From positions 1 through 5,723 of the forward strand of contig JAISEZ010000255.1 of assembly GCA_031263835.1 (NCBI GenBank): DNA of 5,723 nucleotides. Direction: 5' to 3'. Source of the DNA: Tannerella sp. (GTDB lineage: Bacteria; Bacteroidota; Bacteroidia; Bacteroidales; Tannerellaceae). Below, one piece after another: positions 1 through 5,723 of the stretch. A program made the translations under genes and the position numbers. Every line of letters begins with the position of its first letter. The first letter of the stretch is position 1. Under the pieces are notes generated by a model. The model did not search any database and had not been told where the DNA came from. It worked only from the letters and a program-made list of their open reading frames with translations.

Positions 1-333
1 GGCAACAGCACCAGCAAAATGCCCGTCAAGTCCAGCAAGCTGTTCAGCGAAATCGGCAAGGTGATGATTGGCGGAGTCAGCGGCAACGGATTGATTGATT
101 CGCCCGACTTCGCTACGGAGTTTGGCGTCGGGAAAGAGGATTGCCTGATTACGCTCACGCCACTCAAAAAGGAAATGAAAGACCTTTTCGCTTCCATCCG
201 GCTCTACATCCGCCGGGCTGACCATCGCATCCACGCCGTCGAACTGGTGGAAAAAAGCGGGGACAGGACGTCGATTCACTTGAAAAATATCCAGCTAAAT
301 ACGCCGGTCAATGACGAAGTATTTACTCGTTAG
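1..333 (+). CDS. LolA-like outer-membrane lipoprotein carrier protein, C-terminal part (5' end outside window)
   Basis: The frame is open from base 1 (GNSTSK precedes the first Met at base 19), so this is the last 110 codons of a longer gene; the Met at 19 is probably internal. LolA proteins are about 200 residues, so roughly half is missing, including any signal peptide. The visible part has the alternating beta-strand pattern of the C-terminal half of a LolA barrel: LITLTPLKKEM, then IRLYIRRADHRIHAVELVEKSGD, then a closing strand IHLKNIQLNTPVNDEVFTR. The ending resembles the usual LolA finish (a strand, then N-x-x-hydrophobic-N-x-P and a final D-x-x-F-x). LolA carries acylated proteins across the periplasm. 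Copies inside polyene-pigment clusters are thought to serve the lipid-like product instead, and the dehydratase, acyltransferase and MMPL genes downstream favour that role here. The 3' end overlaps the next gene by 23 bp, which suggests translational coupling. The family call is from pattern recognition and is fairly secure; the substrate is inferred. Confidence 0.75.
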   Translation, partial: GNSTSKMPVKSSKLFSEIGKVMIGGVSGNGLIDSPDFATEFGVGKEDCLITLTPLKKEMKDLFASIRLYIRRADHRIHAVELVEKSGDRTSIHLKNIQLNTPVNDEVFTR

Positions 334-853
334 CAGTCTGCTTTGCCTGCTCGCCGGTTGCGCGACCGTTTCGACCGCGCAGCGAGGCGGGACAAACCCG
401 CCGGATGCGGATGCCCGTATCTGGACGGAGGCGTTGCGGTCGGATGACCGGAAAAACAGTTATCAGGCGACGATAAGGTTCAGGGACCGGCAGCTGACCG
501 GCATCTGCCTGCTGAAGAAAGCCGGCGACGAATGGCGCGGTTCGCTGGTCAACGAATTTGGCGCCAGGGCGTTCGATTTCACCGTCTCGCCGCGGAAATG
601 CAAGCTGCAGAACGTCGTTTCGCTGATGGACAAATGGTATATCCGTAAAACCGTCGCGTCCGACCTGTACTGCCTTTTTGAGGTTGACCGTCCGGAGGCT
701 TCCTTCCGGAAAAAGACCGTCCGCTGCGAAGGGGATACGCTGGTCGTCAGGTTCGGACGGAAAAAAGTCGTCGCCCGTCTGCCGGACGGAACGCTGACGA
801 TGCAAAACCTCGCCCGGAACATTTCCTACTCCCTGAGCCGGATAGAGGAATAA
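311..853 (+). CDS. Small lipoprotein, LolB-like/DUF3261-like, of the same export operon
   Basis: This 180-residue protein starts with a short lipoprotein signal peptide: a basic MTK start, a hydrophobic core LLVSSLLCLL and a lipobox LAGC, so Cys17 would become the acylated N-terminus. The mature N-terminus (CATVSTAQRGG) lacks the acidic run that marks surface-exported lipoproteins in Bacteroidota, so a periplasm-facing anchor is more likely. The body is beta-rich: a strand YQATIRFRDRQLTG, then CLLKKAGDEWRGSLVNEFG and ARAFDFTVS. This spacing recalls LolB or the DUF3261 lipoproteins of aryl polyene clusters, but no diagnostic motif settles it. Four further cysteines (66, 97, 121, 139) could form disulfides in the periplasm. 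The ATG at 311 lies inside the LolA-like gene in another frame and is chosen because it gives an immediate signal peptide. A LolA-like carrier directly before a LolB-like lipoprotein suggests a dedicated carrier and outer-membrane receptor pair. The lipoprotein call is firm; the family is tentative. Confidence 0.75.
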   Translation: MTKYLLVSSLLCLLAGCATVSTAQRGGTNPPDADARIWTEALRSDDRKNSYQATIRFRDRQLTGICLLKKAGDEWRGSLVNEFGARAFDFTVSPRKCKLQNVVSLMDKWYIRKTVASDLYCLFEVDRPEASFRKKTVRCEGDTLVVRFGRKKVVARLPDGTLTMQNLARNISYSLSRIEE

Positions 854-872
854 TCACCGCAAGCGTCCGACC

Positions 873-2021
873 ATGATATTAAAGGATAGTTTCTACACGA
901 TAGAATCGCAGACGAAAACCGAAACCGGATGGACATGCGGTCTGTCGCTGAACGCTTCGCACCCGATTTATCAGGCGCATTTTCCGGGACATCCGGTCAC
1001 GCCGGGCGTCTGTATCGTCCAGCTTGCCAAGGAGATTGTCTCCGTCTGCTGCGCAAAATCCTTTTTCCTCTGCGGCGTCGGGAACGTCAAGTTTCTCCGC
1101 ATCATTGACCCCACGGAACAGCAAAACCTTTTCGTACATCTGCTCGAGGAACGGACGGACGCGCAGGGGCGGCTGGTCGTCCCGGTGTCCATCCGGAACG
1201 GGACGGCCGTGTTTGCTTCGTTGAAGCTGACGCTGATGCCGGACGGCGACGAACCTCCCGCACTGCAGGCCCGGATGGAGCGGCTCCGGCTGTGCGTCCT
1301 TATCCCCACCTACAACAACGGCGGGACGCTGGCCGACGTGCTTCGCCAAACGCTCCGCTACACCCGTTCCGTGATTGTGGTCAACGACGGCGCGACCGAC
1401 TGCACCGCTTCAATACTGGAACAGTTCGCCGGGAAGATTGACGTCGTTTCCCATACGCCGAACAGAGGCAAGGGATATGCCTTGAGGCGGGGTTTCGAGC
1501 GGGCAGGGGAACTGGGCTACGAAGCGGTCATTACGCTGGATTCGGACGGACAGCATGACGCCGCCGACCTGGAAGCGTTTGTCCGTCAGGCGGAGATTCA
1601 TCCCGGCTGCCTGCTGGCGGGTCAGCGGGTGACGAAAGGCCGGATGCCGTCCGGTAACAGTTTCGCCAACCGGTTTTCCAACTTCTGGTACGCCGTCCAG
1701 ACCGGCCACCGGTTGCCGGATACGCAGAACGGCTTCCGGCTGTATCCGCTGGCGGCGATGAAACACATGCGCCCCTGTTCCGTGCGCTACGAGGCGGAAG
1801 TGGAACTGCTGGTGCGCGCTGCATGGAGAGGCATTCCGGCGCTGCCCGTCCCCGTGCGCGTCTATTACGCGCCGGAATCCGAACGGGTGACCCATTTCAG
1901 GCCGGGCAGGGATTTCCTCCGAATCAGCCTGCTGAACACCCTCCTGACCCTGCTGGCCCTGTGCTACGGATACCCGCGGATGCTGTGCCGCAAGTTGTTT
2001 ACCCTGAAACGGACGCGATGA
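873..2021 (+). CDS. Fusion of hotdog-fold 3-hydroxyacyl-ACP dehydratase (FabZ/ApeI-like) and family 2 glycosyltransferase
   Basis: Two enzymes lie in one 382-residue chain. Residues 1-125 form a single hotdog dehydratase domain with the FabZ-type signature HFPGHPVTPGV (36-46), where His36 is the expected catalytic base; such domains dehydrate 3-hydroxyacyl-ACP during chain elongation. The position that is normally Glu or Asp (seven residues into PGVCIVQ) is Gln50. Residues 138-370 form a GT-A glycosyltransferase of the dolichyl-phosphate-mannose synthase-like GT2 group: nucleotide-binding start CVLIPTYNNGGTL (141-153), VVNDGATDCT (169-178), NRGKGYALRRG (197-207), metal-binding DSD in TLDSDGQHD (221-229), and QNGFRLYP (285-292). 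A hydrophobic stretch near 351-367 may bind the membrane. Both enzymes should act at the cytoplasmic face. The start follows the previous stop by 19 bp with no clear ribosome-binding site, and the stop overlaps the next start in ATGA. In APE and flexirubin clusters these are usual partner activities. The sugar donor and acceptor cannot be read from the sequence. Confidence 0.9.
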   Translation: MILKDSFYTIESQTKTETGWTCGLSLNASHPIYQAHFPGHPVTPGVCIVQLAKEIVSVCCAKSFFLCGVGNVKFLRIIDPTEQQNLFVHLLEERTDAQGRLVVPVSIRNGTAVFASLKLTLMPDGDEPPALQARMERLRLCVLIPTYNNGGTLADVLRQTLRYTRSVIVVNDGATDCTASILEQFAGKIDVVSHTPNRGKGYALRRGFERAGELGYEAVITLDSDGQHDAADLEAFVRQAEIHPGCLLAGQRVTKGRMPSGNSFANRFSNFWYAVQTGHRLPDTQNGFRLYPLAAMKHMRPCSVRYEAEVELLVRAAWRGIPALPVPVRVYYAPESERVTHFRPGRDFLRISLLNTLLTLLALCYGYPRMLCRKLFTLKRTR

Positions 2022-5000
2022 CGAAGTTCTTCCTGCTGGCTTACGATTTCTTTTCGAATCGCAGGGGACTGCTTTTCTGCCTGCTGCTGCTCCTGACGGT
2101 GGGGTTTGCGGGAATAGCCCTTCAGGTAGGCTTCAAGGAAGATATTTCCGGTTTCCTGCCGGAGACGAAGGAATACGAACGCATCAACGACGCATACCGG
2201 TACGTCGTTTCGACCAACAGAATCACCGTTTCCTGCTCCGGAAAAGACGCGACCGACCGCTCCGCCGACGCTCAGGCAGCGGCCGTCGAACAGCTGGCCG
2301 GTCGCTTGCAGGCGCTGAACGGCGCCTTTATCAAAAGCATGACCTATAAGATTAATCCGGCGGCAATGGCGTCGCTCACGACGTTTGTGGCGAATAATCT
2401 CCCCTACTTTCTGGAGGAAAGCGACTACGCGCGGATGGACACGCTGTTTTCCCGCGAGGCGATGGCCGCCCGGCTGGAAAATGCCCGGAACCTGTTGCTG
2501 TCGCCTGCCGGGATACTGTTGCGGCAAAGCGTCCTGTCCGACCCGCTGGGCATGGCCGCTCCCGTACTGGGGCGTATGCAGGGATTTCAAACCGGCAGCG
2601 GGTTTCAGCTTTATCAGGACTACCTTTTCACGGACGACCGCGACGCCCTGCTGCTCATCGAATGTACCATGCCGGCCAGCGAAACGGCCCGCAACGCGGT
2701 GTTCCTCGACTCGCTCAGCCGCTGCATGACCGAAGTGGAACGCGCGATGGACGGGGAGGTCTCTTTCCGGCGTTTCAGCGCATCGGAAATCGCGCTCGGG
2801 AATGCTGCGCAAATCAGGAAAGACACGCTGTTCTCCTGTTCGCTCGCGACCATCCTGATTCTCGCGCTGCTGATATACGCCTTCCGGAGCGGGCGGAAAA
2901 TCCTTCTCGTCTTCGCCTCGACCCTGTTCGGCGGACTGTTTGCCCTGGCTTTCCTCTACCTGATTCGGGGCGAAGTCTCCATCATTGCCGTCGGCGTCAG
3001 TTCCATCATGTTCGGCATCGCCGTCAACTATCCGCTTCACTTTATCGACCACTGCAACCATACGCCCCATCCGCGAGCCGCCATCAACGACATCATCGAA
3101 CCGCTCACCATCGGCAACATCACTACCGTCGGCGCCTTTCTCAGTCTCGTTTTCATCGGTTCCCGCGCCATGGGCGATTTGGGATGGTTTGCTTCGCTGC
3201 TGCTGGCCGGGACGATTCTCTTTGTGCTCATCTTCCTGCCTCACCTGCTGGCGTCGAAAACCGTCCGCACGCCGGCGCCCTCGCTTTTCGCCCGCATCGC
3301 CGGACGGCCGTTCGAGAATGACCGCCGGCTCGTTGTCGGCGTACTGCTGCTGACGCTGTTTTTCGGCTTTTTCAGTTCCGGTTCCCGCTTCGAAACGGAC
3401 ATGCAGCGGATAAATTACATGACCGACGCGCAGCAGAAGGAATATCAGCGGATGATGAGTCTGCTGAACGGAAACCGGCATATCCTCTACTTCGTCACCG
3501 AGGGCGACGGGCTGGACGACGCGCTGGAGCGGAACGAACAGCTTTCGCCGGCGCTGGACAAGCTCGTCGAGGAGGGGAAAATCACCGGCGCGGGCAATAT
3601 CAGCAGTCTCTATCCCTCCCGCGCCCGGCAGGCGGAGCGGGTGAACCGGTGGAACGGGTTCTGGCAGACGCGCCGGCATTCCGTCACGGCCCTGCTGGAC
3701 GACGCCGCACGGCAAACGGGCTTCAAAACGGAGGCTTTTCAGTCCTTCAGGGCGATGCTCAACCGGACCTGGGAACCGGCAGACCGGTCGCATTTCGACG
3801 TGATACGCGAAGCTTTTGCGAAGAACTACCTGGCCGACGGCGGCGACAAATCCAGGGTGATTAATCTGCTGTACACGGACGCCGCCCGGGCTTCGGCGCT
3901 GGAAGAGGAGCTGAACCGGCTTTCCCCGGCCGCCATTGCCTTCGACGGCGGTTCGATTACCCGGCGGATGATTGCCTCCCTGTCCGACAATTTCAATTAC
4001 GTCCTCTACATCTGCGGGTTTATCGTCTTCGCCTTCCTGTTTTTCTCGACGGGACGCCCGGAACTCTGCCTGATTGCCTTTCTCCCGTTAGCCCTGAGCT
4101 GGATATGGATTCTGGGACTGATGAACCTCTTCGACATCCGGTTCAACATTGTCAACATCATCCTGGCCACCTTTATCTTCGGACAGGGAGACGATTATAC
4201 CATCTTCATGACGGAGGGACTGATGCACGAATACGCCAGCCGGCGAAAGATACTGGCGTCCTACAAGGGGAGTATCGCCCTTTCGGCGCTGATAATGTTT
4301 ATCGGGATGGGGATGCTGATTTTCGCCCGGCATCCCGCGCTCCGCTCCCTGGCGGAAGTGACGGTAATCGGGATGCTCTCGGTCGTAATCATGTCCTACG
4401 TCCTGCCTCCGTTCCTCTTCCGCCTGCTGACGGTGCGCAGGGGACGGAACCGCCTGATGCCCGTCACGCTGAAAAACCTGGCGGCGACGGTTTATTCCTT
4501 TACCGTCTTCCTGGCGGTCATCACCTTCCTCACCGTTTACGGATGGGCGGTTTTCACCCTCGGCCGCAGCACGGAAAGGAAAAAACTGGCCTACCACAAA
4601 CGGCTGTGCCGGGCGTCGCACTGGGTGATGCACCACATCCCGCAGGTCAAAACCGTCTGCCGGAACCTCACGGGCGAAACGTTTGAAAAGCCGGCCGTAA
4701 TCATCTGCAACCATCAGTCGCACATCGACCTGACGGCCCTGCTGATGCTCACGCCCAGGCTGGTGATTCTGACGAACGACTGGGTCTGGAACTCCCCTTT
4801 CTACGGACGGATGATTAAATACGCCGAGTTTTACCCCGTCTCCAGCGGCGTCGAAAACGTCCTCGATACACTGAAAGAAGTGGTACGGCGCGGTTATTCC
4901 GTGGTCGTATTTCCGGAGGGCACGCGCTCGACCGACTGCTCCATCCGCCGCTTCCACCGGGGCGCCTTCTATCTGGCCGAACGCCTGCAGCTCGACATCC

Positions 5001-5557
5001 TGCCCGTCCTGATTCACGGCATCGGCCACATACTCCCCAAGCCGGAGTTCATGCTGCGCAGGGGCGAGATACATGTCCGGGTGATGGAACGCATTACGCC
5101 GGACGACGCCCGTTTCAGTCCCGGCTATTCGCAGCGAAGCAGAGAGGTTCGCCGCTTTTACCGGGAACGGTACGACGCGCTGTGTCGCGAAACGGAAACG
5201 CCCGATTATTACAGCGATTTGGTGATGCACAACTACCTCTACAAAGGCCCGGCCATCGAGCGGGCGGTACGCAGCCGGCTGCGCCGCAGCCACAACTTTG
5301 CCGAACAGATTGCCCGACTGCCGGACGAAGGCAGCATTGTGGTGAAGAACAGCGGTTACGGAGAATTTACGCTCCTGCTCGCGCTGGTCAGGAAACGTCT
5401 GCAGGTAATCAGTGTCGAAGAGAATCCGGACAGGCGCGCCATCGCCGCCGCATGTGCCTCGAACCCTCCCAACCTGCATTACGTCGCCGCCGTGCCGCCC
5501 GGGATGGACGGTACCTTTATATCAATGGAGAATGGAGAATTGAGAATGGAGAATTAA
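2018..5557 (+). CDS. MMPL/RND-type lipid exporter fused to PlsC-type acyltransferase and a methyltransferase-like C-terminal domain
   Basis: This 1179-residue inner-membrane protein has three parts. Residues 1-805 are an MMPL/RND exporter with the 1+5+1+5 membrane pattern: helix near 17-36, a periplasmic domain to about 268, helices from 270 to 410, helix 435-453, a second periplasmic domain to about 657, and helices from 658 to 802. GQGDDYTIF (723-730) carries the Asp/Tyr expected for proton coupling; the matching site in the first half reads GIAVNYPLH (333-341). An extra helix at 821-845 leads to a cytoplasmic acyltransferase domain (about 885-1055) with the HX4D motif in NHQSHID (898-904, His899/Asp904), FPEGTR (965-970) and LPVLIHG (995-1001), as in 1-acylglycerol-phosphate acyltransferases. 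Residues 1058-1168 look like a weak class I methyltransferase fold. ATG 2018 is chosen because it overlaps the previous stop (ATGA) and begins the hydrophobic leader; the same frame is open further upstream only as overlap with the glycosyltransferase. Likely role: acylating and exporting a polyene lipid. The last ten residues come from a tandem repeat. Confidence 0.92.
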   Translation: MTKFFLLAYDFFSNRRGLLFCLLLLLTVGFAGIALQVGFKEDISGFLPETKEYERINDAYRYVVSTNRITVSCSGKDATDRSADAQAAAVEQLAGRLQALNGAFIKSMTYKINPAAMASLTTFVANNLPYFLEESDYARMDTLFSREAMAARLENARNLLLSPAGILLRQSVLSDPLGMAAPVLGRMQGFQTGSGFQLYQDYLFTDDRDALLLIECTMPASETARNAVFLDSLSRCMTEVERAMDGEVSFRRFSASEIALGNAAQIRKDTLFSCSLATILILALLIYAFRSGRKILLVFASTLFGGLFALAFLYLIRGEVSIIAVGVSSIMFGIAVNYPLHFIDHCNHTPHPRAAINDIIEPLTIGNITTVGAFLSLVFIGSRAMGDLGWFASLLLAGTILFVLIFLPHLLASKTVRTPAPSLFARIAGRPFENDRRLVVGVLLLTLFFGFFSSGSRFETDMQRINYMTDAQQKEYQRMMSLLNGNRHILYFVTEGDGLDDALERNEQLSPALDKLVEEGKITGAGNISSLYPSRARQAERVNRWNGFWQTRRHSVTALLDDAARQTGFKTEAFQSFRAMLNRTWEPADRSHFDVIREAFAKNYLADGGDKSRVINLLYTDAARASALEEELNRLSPAAIAFDGGSITRRMIASLSDNFNYVLYICGFIVFAFLFFSTGRPELCLIAFLPLALSWIWILGLMNLFDIRFNIVNIILATFIFGQGDDYTIFMTEGLMHEYASRRKILASYKGSIALSALIMFIGMGMLIFARHPALRSLAEVTVIGMLSVVIMSYVLPPFLFRLLTVRRGRNRLMPVTLKNLAATVYSFTVFLAVITFLTVYGWAVFTLGRSTERKKLAYHKRLCRASHWVMHHIPQVKTVCRNLTGETFEKPAVIICNHQSHIDLTALLMLTPRLVILTNDWVWNSPFYGRMIKYAEFYPVSSGVENVLDTLKEVVRRGYSVVVFPEGTRSTDCSIRRFHRGAFYLAERLQLDILPVLIHGIGHILPKPEFMLRRGEIHVRVMERITPDDARFSPGYSQRSREVRRFYRERYDALCRETETPDYYSDLVMHNYLYKGPAIERAVRSRLRRSHNFAEQIARLPDEGSIVVKNSGYGEFTLLLALVRKRLQVISVEENPDRRAIAAACASNPPNLHYVAAVPPGMDGTFISMENGELRMEN
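5189..5521 (+). other. Methyltransferase-like C-terminal domain (residues 1058-1168 of the exporter fusion), degenerate or short
   Basis: After the acyltransferase domain there is a helical stretch with HNYLYKGPAIERAVRSRLRR (1071-1090), then the strand-turn-helix IVVKNSGYGEFTLLLALV (1107-1124) at the place of the class I methyltransferase glycine-rich loop. Next comes QVISVEENPDRRAIAAAC (1129-1146), matching the second strand whose acidic end normally holds the SAM ribose. The order and spacing resemble motifs I and II of SAM-dependent methyltransferases, but the loop has N-S-G-Y-G-E rather than E/D-x-G-x-G-x-G, and the later motifs are absent because the protein ends soon after NLHYVAAVP. 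A structural or regulatory remnant is more likely than an active enzyme. The assignment rests on pattern only. Confidence 0.45.
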
Positions 5558-5559
5558 AA
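5525..5559 (+). repeat. 7-bp tandem repeat (ATGGAGA/ATTGAGA) spanning the 3' end and stop codon of the exporter fusion
   Basis: Successive heptamers read ATGGAGA (5525), ATGGAGA (5532), ATTGAGA (5539), ATGGAGA (5546) and a decayed ATTAAAA (5553). The array encodes the final residues MENGELRMEN and contributes the TAA stop at 5555-5557. Seven is not a multiple of three, so gain or loss of a unit would change the reading frame of the C-terminus. Arrays of this kind are common between genes in Bacteroidales (general knowledge), which fits the array marking the boundary of the operon. Confidence 0.85.
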
Positions 5560-5590
5560 TAGAACAAAAGATTAACACGACCGCTTTATT

Positions 5591-5602
5591 GCCCGTCAGG
5601 GC
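5591..5602. other. Small inverted repeat (GCCC-GTCA-GGGC)
   Basis: A perfect 4-bp GC stem encloses a 4-base loop. No run of T follows on either strand, so it does not look like an intrinsic terminator by itself. It lies 8 bp before the larger hairpin at 5611-5636 and may form part of one structured 3' region downstream of the operon. Confidence 0.4.
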
Positions 5603-5610
5603 ATCCATAT

Positions 5611-5636
5611 GTGCGCCCTGCATGAGCAGCGCGCAC
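5611..5636. other. Strong imperfect hairpin downstream of the operon
   Basis: The arms GTGCGC (5611-5616) and GCGCAC (5631-5636) pair perfectly. A single C/C mismatch (5617/5630) separates them from an inner stem CTGC/GCAG (5618-5621/5626-5629) closing a 4-base ATGA loop. Ten pairs in 26 bases is a clear, stable structure, 53 bp after the stop codon. There is no U-tract on either strand, so it may stabilise the 3' end of the operon mRNA, act in a non-canonical terminator, or be part of a dispersed intergenic repeat. It is the only strong secondary structure seen after the operon; no canonical terminator was found. Confidence 0.65.
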
Positions 5637-5649
5637 CAACGGTAAGCTG

Positions 5650-5713
5650 TGGAAAAAATGCAAAAGTACAAATAAATGCATAAATAACAGCGAATCGGAG
5701 GTGCATTTTTCCA
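5650..5713. repeat. Near-perfect inverted repeat pair at the right end of the window
   Basis: The left arm TGGAAAAAATGCA (5650-5662) and right arm TGCATTTTTCCA (5702-5713) are inverted copies differing by one A/T in the homopolymer run, with 39 bases between them. The internal segment holds a further AAATGCA (5674-5680). The left arm overlaps the candidate minus-strand promoter box. Such a pair could be an operator, a stem, or the ends of a small repeat element; the sequence does not decide. Confidence 0.5.
5659..5691 (-). promoter_or_regulatory. Candidate Bacteroidota-type promoter on the minus strand
   Basis: Read on the minus strand, 5668-5659 is TACTTTTGCA, an exact match to the TAnnTTTG -7 box of Bacteroidota (primary sigma factor, established for Bacteroides). 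Nineteen bases upstream, at 5691-5688, is GCTG, only a partial match to the TTTG/TTG -33 element. Transcription would run leftwards through the hairpins at 5636-5611 and into the 3' end of the exporter gene as antisense. The surroundings are AT-rich compared with the genes. The -7 box is clear by sequence; activity is unproven because the -33 match is weak. Confidence 0.4.
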
Positions 5714-5723
5714 GAGGGTGGAA

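Noticed and set aside
1823..2017. An upstream start for the exporter fusion that would add 65 residues
   Set aside because: The added segment is Pro/Arg-rich, is out-of-frame overlap with the glycosyltransferase, and would place a non-membrane tail before the first helix. The ATG at 2018 forms the ATGA junction and starts the hydrophobic leader.
2662..3321. Plus-strand open frame (219 codons) inside the exporter gene
   Set aside because: It is a +2 frame shadow, Arg/His/Pro-rich, and lies wholly inside the membrane domain coding region.
1964..3793. Long minus-strand open frame (609 codons) opposite the exporter gene
   Set aside because: It is an antisense shadow produced by GC-rich codon use: the translation is rich in R, G, Q, D and E, has no recognisable domain or membrane segments, and lies opposite a gene with clear MMPL motifs.
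4088..5479. Minus-strand open frame (463 codons) opposite the acyltransferase region
   Set aside because: Low-complexity His/Arg/Gln/Asp-rich translation without motifs, antisense to the intact HX4D and FPEGTR motifs; a compositional shadow.
5522..5623. 33-codon minus-strand reading frame after the operon
   Set aside because: Its second half is simply the heptamer array read backwards, and the rest covers two hairpins. It is more likely part of a non-coding repeat than a real peptide gene, so it is reported only as a finding.
5611..5636. Rho-independent terminator
   Set aside because: The stem is strong, but neither strand has a run of T/U after it.

Overview
The window most likely comes from a Bacteroidota genome, probably order Bacteroidales, with a fairly GC-rich coding style. 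Three things support this: there are no clear Shine-Dalgarno sequences before the starts; a TAnnTTTG-type promoter box lies in the final non-coding stretch; and a heptamer array of the ATGGAGA/ATTGAGA kind sits at the end of the last gene. The genus cannot be fixed from the sequence alone.

Layout: bases 1-5557 hold four tightly packed plus-strand genes that look like the 3' part of one operon. They are (1) the C-terminal part of a LolA-like periplasmic lipid/lipoprotein carrier (1-333, cut by the window edge); (2) a small lipoprotein with a LolB-like look (311-853, overlapping gene 1 by 23 bp); (3) a hotdog 3-hydroxyacyl-ACP dehydratase fused to a family 2 glycosyltransferase (873-2021); and (4) a 1179-residue protein (2018-5557, overlapping gene 3 in ATGA). 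Gene 4 joins an MMPL/RND-type exporter, a PlsC-type acyltransferase and a C-terminal domain resembling a degenerate class I methyltransferase. Bases 5558-5723 are non-coding. They hold a strong hairpin, a smaller one, a candidate minus-strand promoter and an inverted repeat.

How the genes may work together: LolA-like carrier, small lipoprotein, FabZ/ApeI-like dehydratase, GT2, acyltransferase and MMPL exporter is the set of accessory functions found in aryl polyene (APE) and flexirubin pigment clusters. There the dehydratase works in polyene chain assembly, the GT2 and acyltransferase attach the chain to a lipid or sugar, and the MMPL, LolA-like and lipoprotein components move the product to the outer membrane. 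The ketosynthases, ACPs, ketoreductase and aromatic starter genes that would prove this are not in the window, so the pathway assignment is inference from context.

The most notable points are the two multi-domain fusions, the glutamine at the usual acidic catalytic position of the dehydratase, the Asn/Asp asymmetry between the two halves of the exporter, the decayed-looking methyltransferase-like tail, and a 7-bp tandem repeat that supplies the last residues and stop codon of the exporter fusion.
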